Of a stretch of DNA of 64,000 nt, positions 48,204 through 58,500 are shown piece by piece. This DNA comes from Janthinobacterium sp. ROICE36. Lineage in GTDB: Bacteria > Pseudomonadota > Gammaproteobacteria > Burkholderiales > Burkholderiaceae_D. The position numbers were made by a program, and so were the translations under genes. Where the stretch lies: the NCBI RefSeq assembly GCF_002869965.1, contig NZ_PEBS01000019.1, forward strand, positions 1-64,000. Reading direction: 5' to 3'. Position 1 is the stretch's first letter; each line of letters opens with the position of its first letter. The notes beneath the pieces are model-generated. The model had not been told where the DNA came from, did no database searches, and saw nothing but the letters and a program-made list of their open reading frames with translations.

Positions 48204-49456
48204 CCGATACGCTCGATAGTCTGGAAGCACGCGCCCCCGAAGCGCGCGAACGCGAATTGATGGCCGGCCTGCCGCAACTGATCGCGCGCGCGCAGGCAGC
48301 ACCGGGCTGGGCCCGCATCCTCGAGGGCGTCAACGCGGCCGACATCACCAGCCGCGCTGCGCTGGCGCAGCTGCCCGTGACACGCAAGTCCGACCTCAAG
48401 CAATTGCAGCACGCGCAACTGCCGTTCGGCGGCTTCAACACGACGCCGAAAAACGCCCTGTCGCGTGTGTTCGTCTCGCCTGGCCCCATCTTCGATCCGG
48501 AAGGCCGCGGCCCTGACTGGTGGCGCTTCGCGCGGCCCATGTATGCAGCCGGCGTACGCGCCGGCGGCTTGCTGCAAAACTGCTTTTCGTATCACTTCAC
48601 GCCGGCCGCCTTCATGGTCGAAGGGGGCGCCGCCCGCATCGGCTGCACCGTCATCCCGGCCGGCATCGGCCAGACGGAAATGCAGGTGCAAGCGATGGCC
48701 GACCTCAAGCCGGACACGTATATCGGCACGCCGTCGTTCCTGAAATTGATTATCGAGAAGGCGCGCGAAATGGGCGCAGACATCAGCAGCGTCACCAAGG
48801 CCGTGATGGGCGCCGAAGCCTTGCCCGAATCCTTGCGCAGCTGGTTTGCCGAAAACGGTGTGCCGCACGTATTCCAGACTTATGCTTCGGCCGATATCGG
48901 CAGCATCGCCTATGAAACGGCCAGCAATGGCAAACTCAATCCGGGCATGGTGGTTGACGAAAACGTGCTGCTGGAAATCGTCCATCCGGGCAGCGGCATT
49001 CCCGTCGCGCCGGGCGAAGTGGGCGAAGTCGTCGTGACCGTCTTCAATGCCGACTACCCGCTGATCCGCTTTGCCACGGGCGATTTATCGGCCGTGCTGA
49101 TGGACGCGCCGGATTCGCCGTGCGGGCGCACGAATACGCGCATCCGCGGCTGGATGGGACGCGCCGACCAGACCACCAAGGTGCGCGCCATGTTCGTGCA
49201 TCCGTCGCAGGTGCATGACATCGCGCGCCGCCATCCGCAAATCAAAAAGGCGCGGCTGGTGGTATCGGGACGCATGGCCAACGACGAGATGGCCTTGCAT
49301 TGCGAAGTCGACGATCCGCTTGACACCAGCGGCACCGAGGCCATCATTGGCTCGATCCGCGAACTGACCAAGCTGCGTGGCGACGTGGTGCTGGTGGCCG
49401 TGGGCAGTCTGGCGCAGGACGGCAAGGTCATCGACGACATGCGCGATTACAAATAA
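48200..49456 (+). CDS. Phenylacetate-CoA-ligase-like AMP-forming enzyme
   Basis: 418 residues of the PaaK-type branch of the ANL superfamily. ARILEGVNAADITSRA and LPVTRKSDLKQLQ near the N-terminus and MGAEALPESLRSWF are PaaK-like; the C-terminal MGRADQTTKVRAMFVHPSQ hinge is clear. The glycine-rich phosphate loop of true PaaK is less evident here (the region near PGPIFDPEGRGPD), so catalytic competence should not be assumed. Last gene of the operon; likely thioesterifies an aromatic or related acid. Confidence 0.85.
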   Translation: MTDTLDSLEARAPEARERELMAGLPQLIARAQAAPGWARILEGVNAADITSRAALAQLPVTRKSDLKQLQHAQLPFGGFNTTPKNALSRVFVSPGPIFDPEGRGPDWWRFARPMYAAGVRAGGLLQNCFSYHFTPAAFMVEGGAARIGCTVIPAGIGQTEMQVQAMADLKPDTYIGTPSFLKLIIEKAREMGADISSVTKAVMGAEALPESLRSWFAENGVPHVFQTYASADIGSIAYETASNGKLNPGMVVDENVLLEIVHPGSGIPVAPGEVGEVVVTVFNADYPLIRFATGDLSAVLMDAPDSPCGRTNTRIRGWMGRADQTTKVRAMFVHPSQVHDIARRHPQIKKARLVVSGRMANDEMALHCEVDDPLDTSGTEAIIGSIRELTKLRGDVVLVAVGSLAQDGKVIDDMRDYK

Positions 49457-49507
49457 GGCCGATTTGCGGGATAATACCGGCATTGACCATCAGCCCCATT
49501 CATCGCC

Positions 49508-50101
49508 ATGCAAGAGTCCATGCAAGAATTTCATCACAACCGTGCCCGTGATCTGATCAAGAACGCGGAACTGCTGTTCGACCAAGATACCGTGCAGGCG
49601 TCGATCACGCGCATGGCCGATGTACTCAACACGCGCTTCAACGCCGAGGACTCGAAAGAGTTCCCGCTGGTGCTGGGCGTGATGGGCGGCGCCGTCGTAT
49701 TTACGGGCAACCTGCTGCCGCAACTGAGCTTCCCGCTCGAATTCGACTACATCCATGTGAGCCGCTACGGCGACGATGACAAGGGCGGCGAAGTGGTGTG
49801 GAAGGTCATCCCCCGTTCGAACGTGGCGGGCCGCACCGTCATCGTGCTCGACGATATTCTCGACGAGGGCGAAACCCTGGCGCACGTCAAGCAGCGTTTG
49901 CTGGACATGCGCGCCTCGGAAGTCATCCTGGCCGTGTTCGCCGACAAGGCCATCGGCAAGAAAAAGCCCGTGCAGGCGGACATCGTCGGCCTGGTGATCC
50001 CGAATCGCTTCGTCGTCGGCTTCGGCATGGATGCGTATGGCTACTGGCGCAACCTGCCAGGCCTGTGGGCCATCAAGCCCGAGGATTTGAAGCAGGAGTA
50101 A
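49508..50101 (+). CDS. hpt: Hypoxanthine(-guanine) phosphoribosyltransferase
   Basis: 197 residues; purine salvage enzyme joining hypoxanthine or guanine to PRPP. The PRPP-binding loop is VIVLDDILDEGETL (residues 113-126), preceded by GVMGGAVVFTGNL; VSRYGDDDKGGE forms the flexible catalytic loop. A second candidate start at MQEFHHNRAR exists five codons downstream. It follows the ABC operon by 51 bases but is functionally separate. Confidence 0.92.
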   Translation: MQESMQEFHHNRARDLIKNAELLFDQDTVQASITRMADVLNTRFNAEDSKEFPLVLGVMGGAVVFTGNLLPQLSFPLEFDYIHVSRYGDDDKGGEVVWKVIPRSNVAGRTVIVLDDILDEGETLAHVKQRLLDMRASEVILAVFADKAIGKKKPVQADIVGLVIPNRFVVGFGMDAYGYWRNLPGLWAIKPEDLKQE

Positions 50102-50149
50102 GGATGGCTCGGATGACGCGGCATGCCGCGTCATCCGGCAGCATCAGCG

Positions 50150-51103
50150 TTACAGCTTCAGACGCGCGCGCGCCGCATCGTATTCGGCCTTCAGGCGCGC
50201 CACCATCTCTTCTACGCTTGGCACATCATCCATCAAACCCACGCCTTGGCCCGCACCCCAGATGTCGCGCCAGGCCTTGGCGCTACCGGAGCCAAAATTC
50301 ATCGAACTCTTGTCCGCTTCAGGCAAGGCTTCCGGATCGAGTCCGGCCGCGACAATCGATTTTTTCAGGTAATTCCCGTGCACGCCCGTAAACAGGTTCG
50401 TGTAGACGATGTCCGATGCGGCGGATGCCACGATGGCGTCGCGGTAGCCGTCGCTGACGTTCGATTCCTTGGTCGCCAGCCAGCGCGAGCCGATGTAGGC
50501 AAAGTCGGCACCCATGGCTTGCGCGGCCAGCACGGCATCGCCCGTGGCGATAGAGCCCGACAGCGCCAGCGGACCGTCGAAGAATTTGCGCACTTCGCCC
50601 ACCAGCGCGAATGGCGACAGGGTGCCCGCGTGGCCACCGGCGCCACTGGCGACCAGGATCAAGCCATCGACACCCGCCTCCAGCGCCTTTTTCGCGTGGC
50701 GGATCGAAATCACGTCATGCAGCACGATGCCGCCATAGCTGTGGATAGCGTCGAGCATTTCCTTGGGCGGCGCGCGCAGCGAGGAAATGATGATGGGAAT
50801 CCGGTGTTTCACGCACACTTCCACGTCATGCGCCAGGCGGTCGTTCGACTGGTGCACGATCTGGTTGACGGCGATCGGCCCCACTTTTTTATCGGGATTG
50901 GCGGCCTGGAAGGCGGCCAGCTCGGCCTGCAGCTCAGTGAGCCAGGTGTCGAGCAATTCGGCGGGACGCGCGTTCAGGGCCGGGAAGGAACCGACGATGC
51001 CGGCCTTGCACTGCGCCGCCACAAGGGCCGGGCCGCTGGCGATGAACATCGGCGAGGCGATAACGGGTAAGGAGAGGTTTTGCAACGCAACAGGCAATGC
51101 CAT
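50150..51103 (-). CDS. NAD(P)H-dependent flavin oxidoreductase (nitronate monooxygenase-like)
   Basis: 317 residues, an FMN TIM barrel. SPMFIASGPALVAAQCKAGIV is split over residues 18-38, the VKHRIPIIISSLRAPP strand precedes GIVLHDVISIRHAKKALEAG, and the phosphate-binding GAGGHAG lies near 175 with SGSIATGDAVLAAQAMGADF after it. The family oxidises propionate-3-nitronate or acts as a quinone or enoyl reductase, so the substrate is uncertain. The start is ATG 51103; the upstream open frame is non-homologous. Confidence 0.88.
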   Translation of the reverse strand: MALPVALQNLSLPVIASPMFIASGPALVAAQCKAGIVGSFPALNARPAELLDTWLTELQAELAAFQAANPDKKVGPIAVNQIVHQSNDRLAHDVEVCVKHRIPIIISSLRAPPKEMLDAIHSYGGIVLHDVISIRHAKKALEAGVDGLILVASGAGGHAGTLSPFALVGEVRKFFDGPLALSGSIATGDAVLAAQAMGADFAYIGSRWLATKESNVSDGYRDAIVASAASDIVYTNLFTGVHGNYLKKSIVAAGLDPEALPEADKSSMNFGSGSAKAWRDIWGAGQGVGLMDDVPSVEEMVARLKAEYDAARARLKL

Positions 51104-51202
51104 GGCGGACTCGCTGGAAAGTTGATCGGGATGAAAGACACACTGAACGTTGATTATAGTGCAGAAAAAGTACGGTCGTGCTGAATTTATCACCTATCCG
51201 TT

Positions 51203-52126
51203 TCAGCCCTCGTTGAGCAAGTACTCACCCTCGACGCGCGCCGCTGCTGCCCTGACCAGCTGGGACACGGCCCACTCGGCCAGCGCGGCCGCCTCCTGGC
51301 GCAGGAAGCGCCGGTTGGCCTCTTCGAAGATGGGCATGCCGCGCAACAGGGCTGGTATTGCGGCGAGGGCGATGCGCTGGCGTTCCAGCAGCAAAAATTT
51401 CAGCAGCACTTTCACCGCATTCTGCGCATTGCGCACGGGGTCCGACGACAGGTAGTCGAGACGCGAATAAGCGCGCTGCAGAGCGCCGACGGCGTCCTGG
51501 AAGGGCCGTCCATGGCCAGGAATCACCACGCGCACGTCCAGGCTGGCGATCAGGTCCAGCGTGGCGCGCGCATCAAGAAAGCCGGAGCCGCCATCGAGTT
51601 CGGGGAAGATCACGCCAAAGCCGTTTTCCCACAGGGCGTCGGCGGAGATCAGGATGCCCTCGTCAGCGCAGTAAAAAATCAGGGAGTGCGGGTCATGGCC
51701 CGGTGCGCCCAGCGCCTGCCAGGCCATGTCGGCCAACGTCAACGTGTCGCCGGGCGAGACGGTGAAGTCAAAGCCGAAGCGCGGGCATTGCTGGCCCGTG
51801 GCCTGGAAACTCAGGGCATCGACATCCCACGCTCGCACCTTGTCCGCTTCCGACACGGGAATGGCCGTCTGGCAGCCATATTCGGCTTGCAACAGCGCGT
51901 TGCCGCCGCAATGGTCGGAGTGCAGATGGGTGTTGAACAAGCGCTCCAGCGGTCGCCCTTGCAAGCTATGGCGCAGCAAGGCCAGTGTTTGCTGCGCATG
52001 CGTGACATAGCCGCTGTCGATCAGGGCAGTGTCGTCCCGGCCCTGGAACAGGATGTTATTCGACGACAGCCAGCCGCGTTCGAACACCTGCATGGAATCG
52101 GGGAACAGCGCTGGCGATCGCGGCAT
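51203..52126 (-). CDS. Metallo-beta-lactamase-fold hydrolase
   Basis: 307 residues. The metal site is FNTHLHSDHCGG (HxHxDH, residues 65-76), with GAPGHDPHSLI and DALWENGFG supplying further ligands and VVIPGHGRPF near 205 the last His. A C-terminal helical region (225-300) follows, as in many MBL hydrolases of unknown substrate. The ATG at 52126 is used; nine bases upstream is the stop of the DUF1289 gene on the same strand. Confidence 0.9.
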   Translation of the reverse strand: MPRSPALFPDSMQVFERGWLSSNNILFQGRDDTALIDSGYVTHAQQTLALLRHSLQGRPLERLFNTHLHSDHCGGNALLQAEYGCQTAIPVSEADKVRAWDVDALSFQATGQQCPRFGFDFTVSPGDTLTLADMAWQALGAPGHDPHSLIFYCADEGILISADALWENGFGVIFPELDGGSGFLDARATLDLIASLDVRVVIPGHGRPFQDAVGALQRAYSRLDYLSSDPVRNAQNAVKVLLKFLLLERQRIALAAIPALLRGMPIFEEANRRFLRQEAAALAEWAVSQLVRAAAARVEGEYLLNEG

Positions 52127-52134
52127 GGGTTTTC

Positions 52135-52368
52135 TCAGTAGTCGGACTCGAAATCGAGCAGGGATACACGGTCCGGCAATTCGGCCCACACGGCGCGCTT
52201 GAAGTCGTCATCCGCCTTGCTCCAGGCGATGATCTCGTCGAGCGTGCGCAAGCAGCCTTCGCACAAGCCACTGTTGCGGTTCATCTTGCACAGGCTGACA
52301 CAGGGCGACGGCACCGGTGACGGCAAGGGGAGCGGAACGGCTGGCGGAGGTGGGGTAGCGACCATCAT
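52135..52368 (-). CDS. DUF1289 family protein
   Basis: About 77 residues: a Pro-rich N-terminus (VATPPPPAVPLPLP) and then the DUF1289 cysteine pattern PCVSLCKMNRNSGLCEGC, spaced CX3CX8CX2C, likely a metal or Fe-S site. TLDEIIAWSKADDDFK completes the domain. Function unknown. It starts at adjacent ATGs (52368 or 52365) and sits in an operon with the downstream MBL hydrolase (9-base gap). Confidence 0.85.
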   Translation of the reverse strand: MMVATPPPPAVPLPLPSPVPSPCVSLCKMNRNSGLCEGCLRTLDEIIAWSKADDDFKRAVWAELPDRVSLLDFESDY

Positions 52369-52567
52369 GGAGCGGCATCGGTAAACGTGAAGGCTTTCAT
52401 TATGCCGCGAAACCATGCCGGTGAGTCGGCGGCATCGCCATTCAATGTTTCTGTGAATATATTTTCAAGCGTAAGCATGATTAAAAACCTATCTTTAGAA
52501 AATATATTTTGCAACGGATCTCACTCTGCAGGTGTCCGTCCTACACCCCGATCAGGCCAGATTCTGC

Positions 52568-52622
52568 TTGACTTGAGATATTTCACAACTATACTACCAT
52601 CCATACAGATGGCAAATGGATG
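52568..52622 (+). promoter_or_regulatory. Promoter and candidate operator of the ribbon-helix-helix gene
   Basis: TTGACT (52568-52573), a 16-base spacer and TATACT (52590-52595) make a good sigma-70 promoter. Immediately downstream is a 7-base inverted repeat, CATCCAT (52598-52604) and ATGGATG (52616-52622), covering the expected start of transcription. That is where an autorepressing ribbon-helix-helix protein would act. The upstream 170 bases are AT-rich and hold no gene. Confidence 0.65.
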
Positions 52623-52645
52623 CCACGGGGAGTTTTTGGAGACTT

Positions 52646-53059
52646 ATGGCCAAGCAAGACAGCAAGCCCAAAATTGGGGAATCCGAGAAAATCACGATCA
52701 ACCTCGGTTTGATCGACCTGGGGCAGATCGATTTGCTGGTCCAGGAGGGATTTTATTCCAACCGCACGGATCTGATCCGTACGGCCATCCGCAACCAGCT
52801 GGGTATCCACGCCGACGTGGTCAGGCAAACCGTCGCCCGTAAAAGCCTGGTATTGGGCATGCAGCATTATTCGCGCGCCGACCTGGAAGCGATCCAGGCA
52901 GCCGGTCAGCGCCTGCAGATCCAGGTCCTGGGGCTGGCCAGCATCGCCAGCGACGTCTCCGTGGAACTGGCACTGGCCACCATCGAGTCGATTTTCGTAT
53001 TAGGTGCCCTGCATGCCAGCACCGTCGTCAAGACGGCGCTCGCAGGGCGAATTCACTAG
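52646..53059 (+). CDS. CopG/ribbon-helix-helix transcriptional regulator
   Basis: 137 residues. The N-terminal half contains the RHH fold: a KITINLGLIDLGQIDLL strand-helix and GFYSNRTDLIRTAIRNQL helix (residues 15-55). The C-terminal half (60-137) is a helical region beginning VRQTVARKSLVLGMQHYS, of unknown role. A GGAG site precedes ATG 52646. The esterase gene follows by 54 bases, so the two are probably co-regulated; an operator-like repeat lies at the promoter. Confidence 0.85.
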   Translation: MAKQDSKPKIGESEKITINLGLIDLGQIDLLVQEGFYSNRTDLIRTAIRNQLGIHADVVRQTVARKSLVLGMQHYSRADLEAIQAAGQRLQIQVLGLASIASDVSVELALATIESIFVLGALHASTVVKTALAGRIH

Positions 53060-53113
53060 CGTATTGGTTCGCGGCGATGACCCGGCCGATGCGCGGCACC
53101 GTTAAGGACGGCC

Positions 53114-54391
53114 ATGAAACAACCTCTCAACATGTTGGCGCAGATGCGCGCAGCGACCCGTAATCTGATGGGCAGCGGTCCCGCCGCCGCCGCCGAAGCG
53201 ATCCAGCAGGCGCTGTCTGCCGCCGGCCTGGCGCCGCAGGCAGCAACCACGCAAGCGCCGCCACCGCAACCGATGCGCGATATCAATCCACCACCGGCGC
53301 CACCCTCAGCGCAGGCCCGCACCGCGCAGCCGCAAGCTGATGCCGCGCCGGAAGCGGCAGCTGTGCCGCCCACACCCGCGCAGGCGGCGCAGGATTTCGC
53401 GCAGGATTTCATGGCGCGCCTGGGTGTGCCTGTCAGCCTGGGGCAACACAGCTTCGACATGCCCAGCTTCGAGATGCCGAATTTTCATCCGCCAGGTTTC
53501 AACGCGCCGGCCACCGCGCCGGCGCAGATGCCCGCTGGCGCGCAGTTCATCGACGGCGTATACCGCAACCATGCGGGCACGCGCTCCTACAAACTGTATA
53601 TCCCCAGCAGCTATCACGGCCAGGCCATGCCGCTGATCGTGATGCTGCACGGCTGCACGCAAAATCCCGACGATTTCGCGGCCGGTACGCAGATGAATGG
53701 GCTGGCCGAAGAAAAGGAATGTTTTGTCGTCTATCCGGCGCAGACGCAGGCTGCCAACAGTTCGCGCTGCTGGAACTGGTTCAATGCCATCGACCAGCAG
53801 CGCGACCAGGGCGAACCGTCGCTGATCGCCGGCATTGCGCGGCAAGTCATCGATGACTACCCGGTGAATGAACGCGAAGTGTTCGTCGCCGGCCTGTCGG
53901 CGGGCGGCGCCATGGCCGTCATTGTCGGCACCTTGTATCCGGATTTGTTTGCCGCCGTCGGTGTGCATTCGGGCCTGCCCTTCGCCTCGGCGCAGGACTT
54001 GCCGTCGGCGCTGGCCGCCATGAAGGGCGGCGCCATGCCCAATGCCCAGCGCAAGGCACCGGCGGGTGGCGTACCCATCATCGTTTTCCATGGCGACCGC
54101 GACACCACCGTCAACCCGCGCAATGGCGATGAACTGATTGCCCAGGGCGTACGCAGCCAGGCGGGCGGCAAGGCGGCCAAGGCGGCTTCCATCGACGGCA
54201 GCGTACCGAATGGCCACCGCTACACGCGCACCACGCACAGCCAGGCCGATGGCTCGCCGCTGGGCGAACACTGGGTCATCCACGGCGCAGGTCATGCGTG
54301 GTCCGGCGGCAGCGGCAGCGGCAGTTATACCGATGGCAAAGGCCCGGACGCCAGCCGAGAGATGCTGCGTTTCTTCAAAACCGTCAGCTGA
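53114..54391 (+). CDS. PHB-depolymerase-type esterase (LpqC/feruloyl-esterase family)
   Basis: 425 residues. The catalytic alpha/beta-hydrolase domain (140-425) has VMLHGCTQNPDDFA, the lipase box FVAGLSAGGAMA, the acid region FHGDRDTTVNPRN and a C-terminal GAGHAWSGGS with the catalytic His. Residues 1-135 form an Ala/Pro-rich extension (including PPPQPMRDINPPPAPP) with no signal peptide, so the protein may be cytoplasmic. The family hydrolyses short-chain PHAs or other esters; with phaA, phaB and a phasin in the window, a PHB role is plausible but unproven. It overlaps the convergent gene by eight bases. Confidence 0.87.
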   Translation: MKQPLNMLAQMRAATRNLMGSGPAAAAEAIQQALSAAGLAPQAATTQAPPPQPMRDINPPPAPPSAQARTAQPQADAAPEAAAVPPTPAQAAQDFAQDFMARLGVPVSLGQHSFDMPSFEMPNFHPPGFNAPATAPAQMPAGAQFIDGVYRNHAGTRSYKLYIPSSYHGQAMPLIVMLHGCTQNPDDFAAGTQMNGLAEEKECFVVYPAQTQAANSSRCWNWFNAIDQQRDQGEPSLIAGIARQVIDDYPVNEREVFVAGLSAGGAMAVIVGTLYPDLFAAVGVHSGLPFASAQDLPSALAAMKGGAMPNAQRKAPAGGVPIIVFHGDRDTTVNPRNGDELIAQGVRSQAGGKAAKAASIDGSVPNGHRYTRTTHSQADGSPLGEHWVIHGAGHAWSGGSGSGSYTDGKGPDASREMLRFFKTVS

Positions 54392-55535
54392 TGTTTTCGG
54401 TGTATGGCGCGATCTGCCGCCGCTTGTCGGCGATCTCGCACACGCCATCGGCATAGTGCCTGGAGATGGCGATGAACTGCTCCTGGATCTCCAGGAAGGC
54501 GTCGACGATCTCGGCGTCGAAGTGCGAACCGCGTCCTTCGACGATGATCTGCACGGCCTGCGCATGGTCCATGCCCTGCTTGTAGATGCGCCGGCTGATC
54601 AGGGCGTCATACACGTCGGCCAGCGCCATCAGGCGCGCTGAAATCGGAATGTCTTCGCCAGCCAGCCCTAAGGGGTAACCGCTGCCATCCCATTTTTCAT
54701 GGTGGCTGTAGGCGATCTCCTTGGCGTACTTGAGGAAATCGACCTCGATGCCCAGCTCGTGTTCGGCCGCCAGGATGGCGTCCCGCCCCAAGGTGGTGTG
54801 CGTCTTCATGATGGCCATTTCGTGCGGTTCGAAACGCCCCGGCTTGAGCAGGATATGGTCGGGGATGCCCACCTTGCCAATGTCATGCAGCGGCGCCGTC
54901 TTGAACAGCAATTCGATATTCTTGTCCGTCAAAAAATCGCGGAACCGCGGCAGGCTGCGCACTTTCTCGGCCAGCGCTTTCAGATAATGCGAGGTGCGGC
55001 GGATATGGTTGCCCGTCTCGCTGTCGCGCGTCTCGGCCAGCGAGGCCATGGCGTGAATCGTGACGTCCTGCAGCGCCGCCACTTCCTGCACGCGGCGCTC
55101 CACTTCCGTTTCCAGGTAATGATTCTGGTCACGCAAAAAATCCTGCATCTGTTTCATCGCCAGCTGCGTCTTGATGCGCGCCAGCACGATGGGCGCTGAA
55201 ATCGGCTTGGTGATGTAATCGACGGCGCCCAGGGCCAGGCCCAGCTGCTCGTCGGCCACTTCGCTCATGGCGGTGACAAAAATCACCGGTATGCCTGCCG
55301 TGGCGGGATCGGCCTTCAGCGCGCGGCACACATCATAGCCGCTCATGCCCGGCATCATGATGTCGAGCAGGATCAGGTCGGGCTGATCGCTGCCGGCGGA
55401 AATCTTCAGGGCACGTTCGCCATTGACGGCGATCTTGGTGCGGTAATCGTCTTCCAGCACTGCGCGCAGCAGGTCGATATTGTCTGGCGTGTCGTCGACC
55501 ACCAGGATGGTTGGCTTGCTTGCCTGCGCTCTCAT
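54384..55535 (-). CDS. Response regulator with HD-GYP c-di-GMP phosphodiesterase domain
   Basis: 383 residues: receiver domain (1-125) with phosphoacceptor Asp in LILLDIMMPG and Lys in YITKPI, then an HD-GYP domain (155-360). Metal-binding and catalytic motifs are intact: APLHDIGKVGIPDHIL and HHEKWDGSGYPLGL. It should hydrolyse c-di-GMP when activated. It lies 31 bases downstream of a large hybrid histidine kinase on the same strand, its likely phosphodonor. Confidence 0.94.
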   Translation of the reverse strand: MRAQASKPTILVVDDTPDNIDLLRAVLEDDYRTKIAVNGERALKISAGSDQPDLILLDIMMPGMSGYDVCRALKADPATAGIPVIFVTAMSEVADEQLGLALGAVDYITKPISAPIVLARIKTQLAMKQMQDFLRDQNHYLETEVERRVQEVAALQDVTIHAMASLAETRDSETGNHIRRTSHYLKALAEKVRSLPRFRDFLTDKNIELLFKTAPLHDIGKVGIPDHILLKPGRFEPHEMAIMKTHTTLGRDAILAAEHELGIEVDFLKYAKEIAYSHHEKWDGSGYPLGLAGEDIPISARLMALADVYDALISRRIYKQGMDHAQAVQIIVEGRGSHFDAEIVDAFLEIQEQFIAISRHYADGVCEIADKRRQIAPYTENIS

Positions 55536-55566
55536 GCCCGTCCTTCGCTCTGCATCGCTATCCTTG

Positions 55567-58500
55567 TCACAGTGTCAGCTCCAGCGCATCGGCCACCTCG
55601 CCCAGCTGCGCCAGCGCACCTTCAAAATCGTATTGTCCCAGCATGCGCTTCAACTGGCGCGCGTGTTCCGCCTGTCCGGCCGCGACCAGCACGGGGCGGA
55701 TGCCGTCGAGATGCTTGACGGCCTGCGCGTCGTCCTGCTGCAGCAACTGCGACAGTTCGCGCAAGCCCGCTTCCAGGTATGCCCGATCCACCGGTGCCAC
55801 CACTGCGTTGCCCGGCTCGGCCTCACAGCTGCGCGACTGCATGGCCAGCACGATCTTCGGCACCAGTTCATCGAGCGCCAGGGTGCAGGCAGCCAGCGCC
55901 TGCGGCAAACCATCATGCGATCCCAGGATGAGCAAATGCTCGACCCGCGCCGCGCTGTCGGCCAGGCCGCCGGCGCCAATATTGCCGGCCAGGCCCTTCA
56001 GGGTATGCGCTTCGCGAATGGCCGTCTCTAGCTGGTTGTTCTCGATGGCGGCGACGATGCGCTGCATGGCGTCGAACTGGGTTTCCACAAAACGGTCCAG
56101 CAATTTTCGCATCAAAGTGGTATTGCCACCCACGCGCCGCATGGCCTCCGCCATTTTCAGGCCGGCGATCACGGGCAGCTCCGCTTCCGGCTGTGCCACC
56201 ACCGCCGTCATTTCCTGCGGCCTGGCCGGCGCGATCCAGCGCGCCAGAGTACCGAATAGCTGCGCCACGTCGATGGGCTTGGCGATAAAATCGTTCATGC
56301 CGGCGTCCAGGCATTTTTCCTTGTCGCCCACCATGGCATTGGCCGTCATGGCGATCACGGGCAAATTCGAATAACGCGGATCCTGGCGCAGCTTGCGGGT
56401 GGCCTGGTAGCCATCCATCACAGGCATCTGGCAATCCATCAGCACGCCGTCATAGGCGTTTTCCTCGATCTTCGCCAGCGCGATGGCACCATTGCTCGCG
56501 ATATCGACGCGGATGCCGGCATCGTTGAGAATATGCTGCGCCACTTCCTGGTTCACTTCGTTATCCTCCACCAGTAGCAGCCAGGCGCCGCGCAGGGCGC
56601 GTTCGTCGTCGCGGTAGCTGCTCTGGCGCTGCGTCTTGCGGCTCTGCCCCGTCACGCCGCCAAACACGAACGATATCTGGTCGAGCAGGGTCGAGGCGCT
56701 GACCGGCTTGTTCAATACGCCGTCGAGCGGCAAGTCCCGCTGGCGCGCCGCCGCCAGCAGCGCTTCACGATGGAAGGCCGTGACCATGATGCAGGCCGGC
56801 GTCGCATCGATGCCGGCGGCATCGGCGCGGATGCCGGCCAGGGTATCGAGACCGTTCATGCCCGGCATTTTCCAGTCCATCAGCACCAGGCCGTACGGGC
56901 GCCCCTCGGTGCGCGCCTGCGCCACGGCGCCGATGGCCAGCACGCCGCCAAACACGGCACGCGCCTCGAAACCCAGCGCCGTCAGCATGCTGACGAAGAT
57001 TTCACGCGCGCTGGGGTTGTCGTCAACCACCAGCACGCGCAGGCCCTGGAACTGCGGCGGTACTGGCAGGCTGTCGCGCGGCACGGCGGCCAGGCCGAAA
57101 CGGGCCGTAAAGAAAAAGGTACTGCCCACACCCGCTTCGCTGACCAGGTCAATCTCGCCTTCCATCATTTCCACCAGGCGCTTGCTGATGGTCAGCCCCA
57201 GGCCGGTACCGCCATGATGGCGCGTGGTCGACGTGTCGGCCTGGGTAAATGCCTGGAACAATTTGCTGCGCTGGGGCGGCGTCAAGCCGATGCCCGTGTC
57301 GCGCACATCGACGCGCAAAACCGCTGCGTGTTCTTCCAGCTGCTGCAGGCGGATGCTGACGACGATCTCGCCCTTGTCCGTAAACTTGATCGCGTTGTTG
57401 GTCAGGTTGATCAGCACCTGGCCCAGGCGCAGCGGATCGCCCTGCAATGCGTTCGGCACGTCGGGCGCGATGTCGAACAGCAGTTCGAGCCCCCTGTCCT
57501 GCGCGCGCATCACGGACAGGTCGGCGATCTGCGCCAGTACGTCCTCGAGGAAAAAGTCGACTTTTTCAAAGGCCATCTTGCCCGCCTCGATCTTCGAGAA
57601 ATCGAGGATGTCGTCGATGATGGCCAGCAGGTTCTTCGACGCCGACTCCACCTTCTCAAGGTAATTGCGCTGATTCGACGTGAGCTCGGTCTGCAGCGCC
57701 AGGTGGGTCATGCCGATGATACCGTTCATCGGCGTGCGGATCTCGTGCGACATATTGGCCAGGAAGTCCGACTTCATCTTGGTCGCATCTTCGGCCACTT
57801 CGACGGCATGACGCAGATCCTGCTCTACGGCCAGATTGGTACTCATGTTTTTCAGCGCCTGCAGCAATTCGCCCGTCTCATCGCGCGACGTCACTTCGAT
57901 GACGGAACTGAAGTCGCCGTTGGCCACGCGCGTGGCGATCGCCACCGCCTCGCCCAGCGGACGCGTGATCGAACGCGCCGACCATGCAAAGGCCAGGCCG
58001 ATCAACAAGGCCGCCAGCCCGATGCCGCCCATCAGGATCAGCGACGTATCGATATCGTTGCGTATCCTGGCCGCGCTGTCGCGTATCAGTTGCTGCTGCA
58101 AGTTGTCAAGTTGGCCCACATACAGCAACACTTTTTCCAGCACCGGCAAGGTCTGCGTCTGCATGGCCTGCTCGGCGCGGGCATGCTCACCGCGCTCGAC
58201 CAGTTCGAACATCGTCTTGAGCGAAATATAGTAGTCGGCGCGAGCCAGGTGCATCTGTTCCAGCAGGCGCCGTTCCTCGGGCCGCGCATCGAGACCGTCG
58301 AGGATGCGCACCTGCTCGTCGATGCCTTGCTTGATCGCTTCCAGGCGCGCCTGATTCGCCTGGAGCAGCGCCAACTCGTGCTGGTTCGGCAGGTTACCGA
58401 TACGCGTGGCTGCCTCGCGCGCCAGCCCATGGATCTTGCTGGTGGCCTTGGCGGCGACCCAGTCGCGTTGCAGGATATCGTCGGTCTCGGCGCGGATGGC

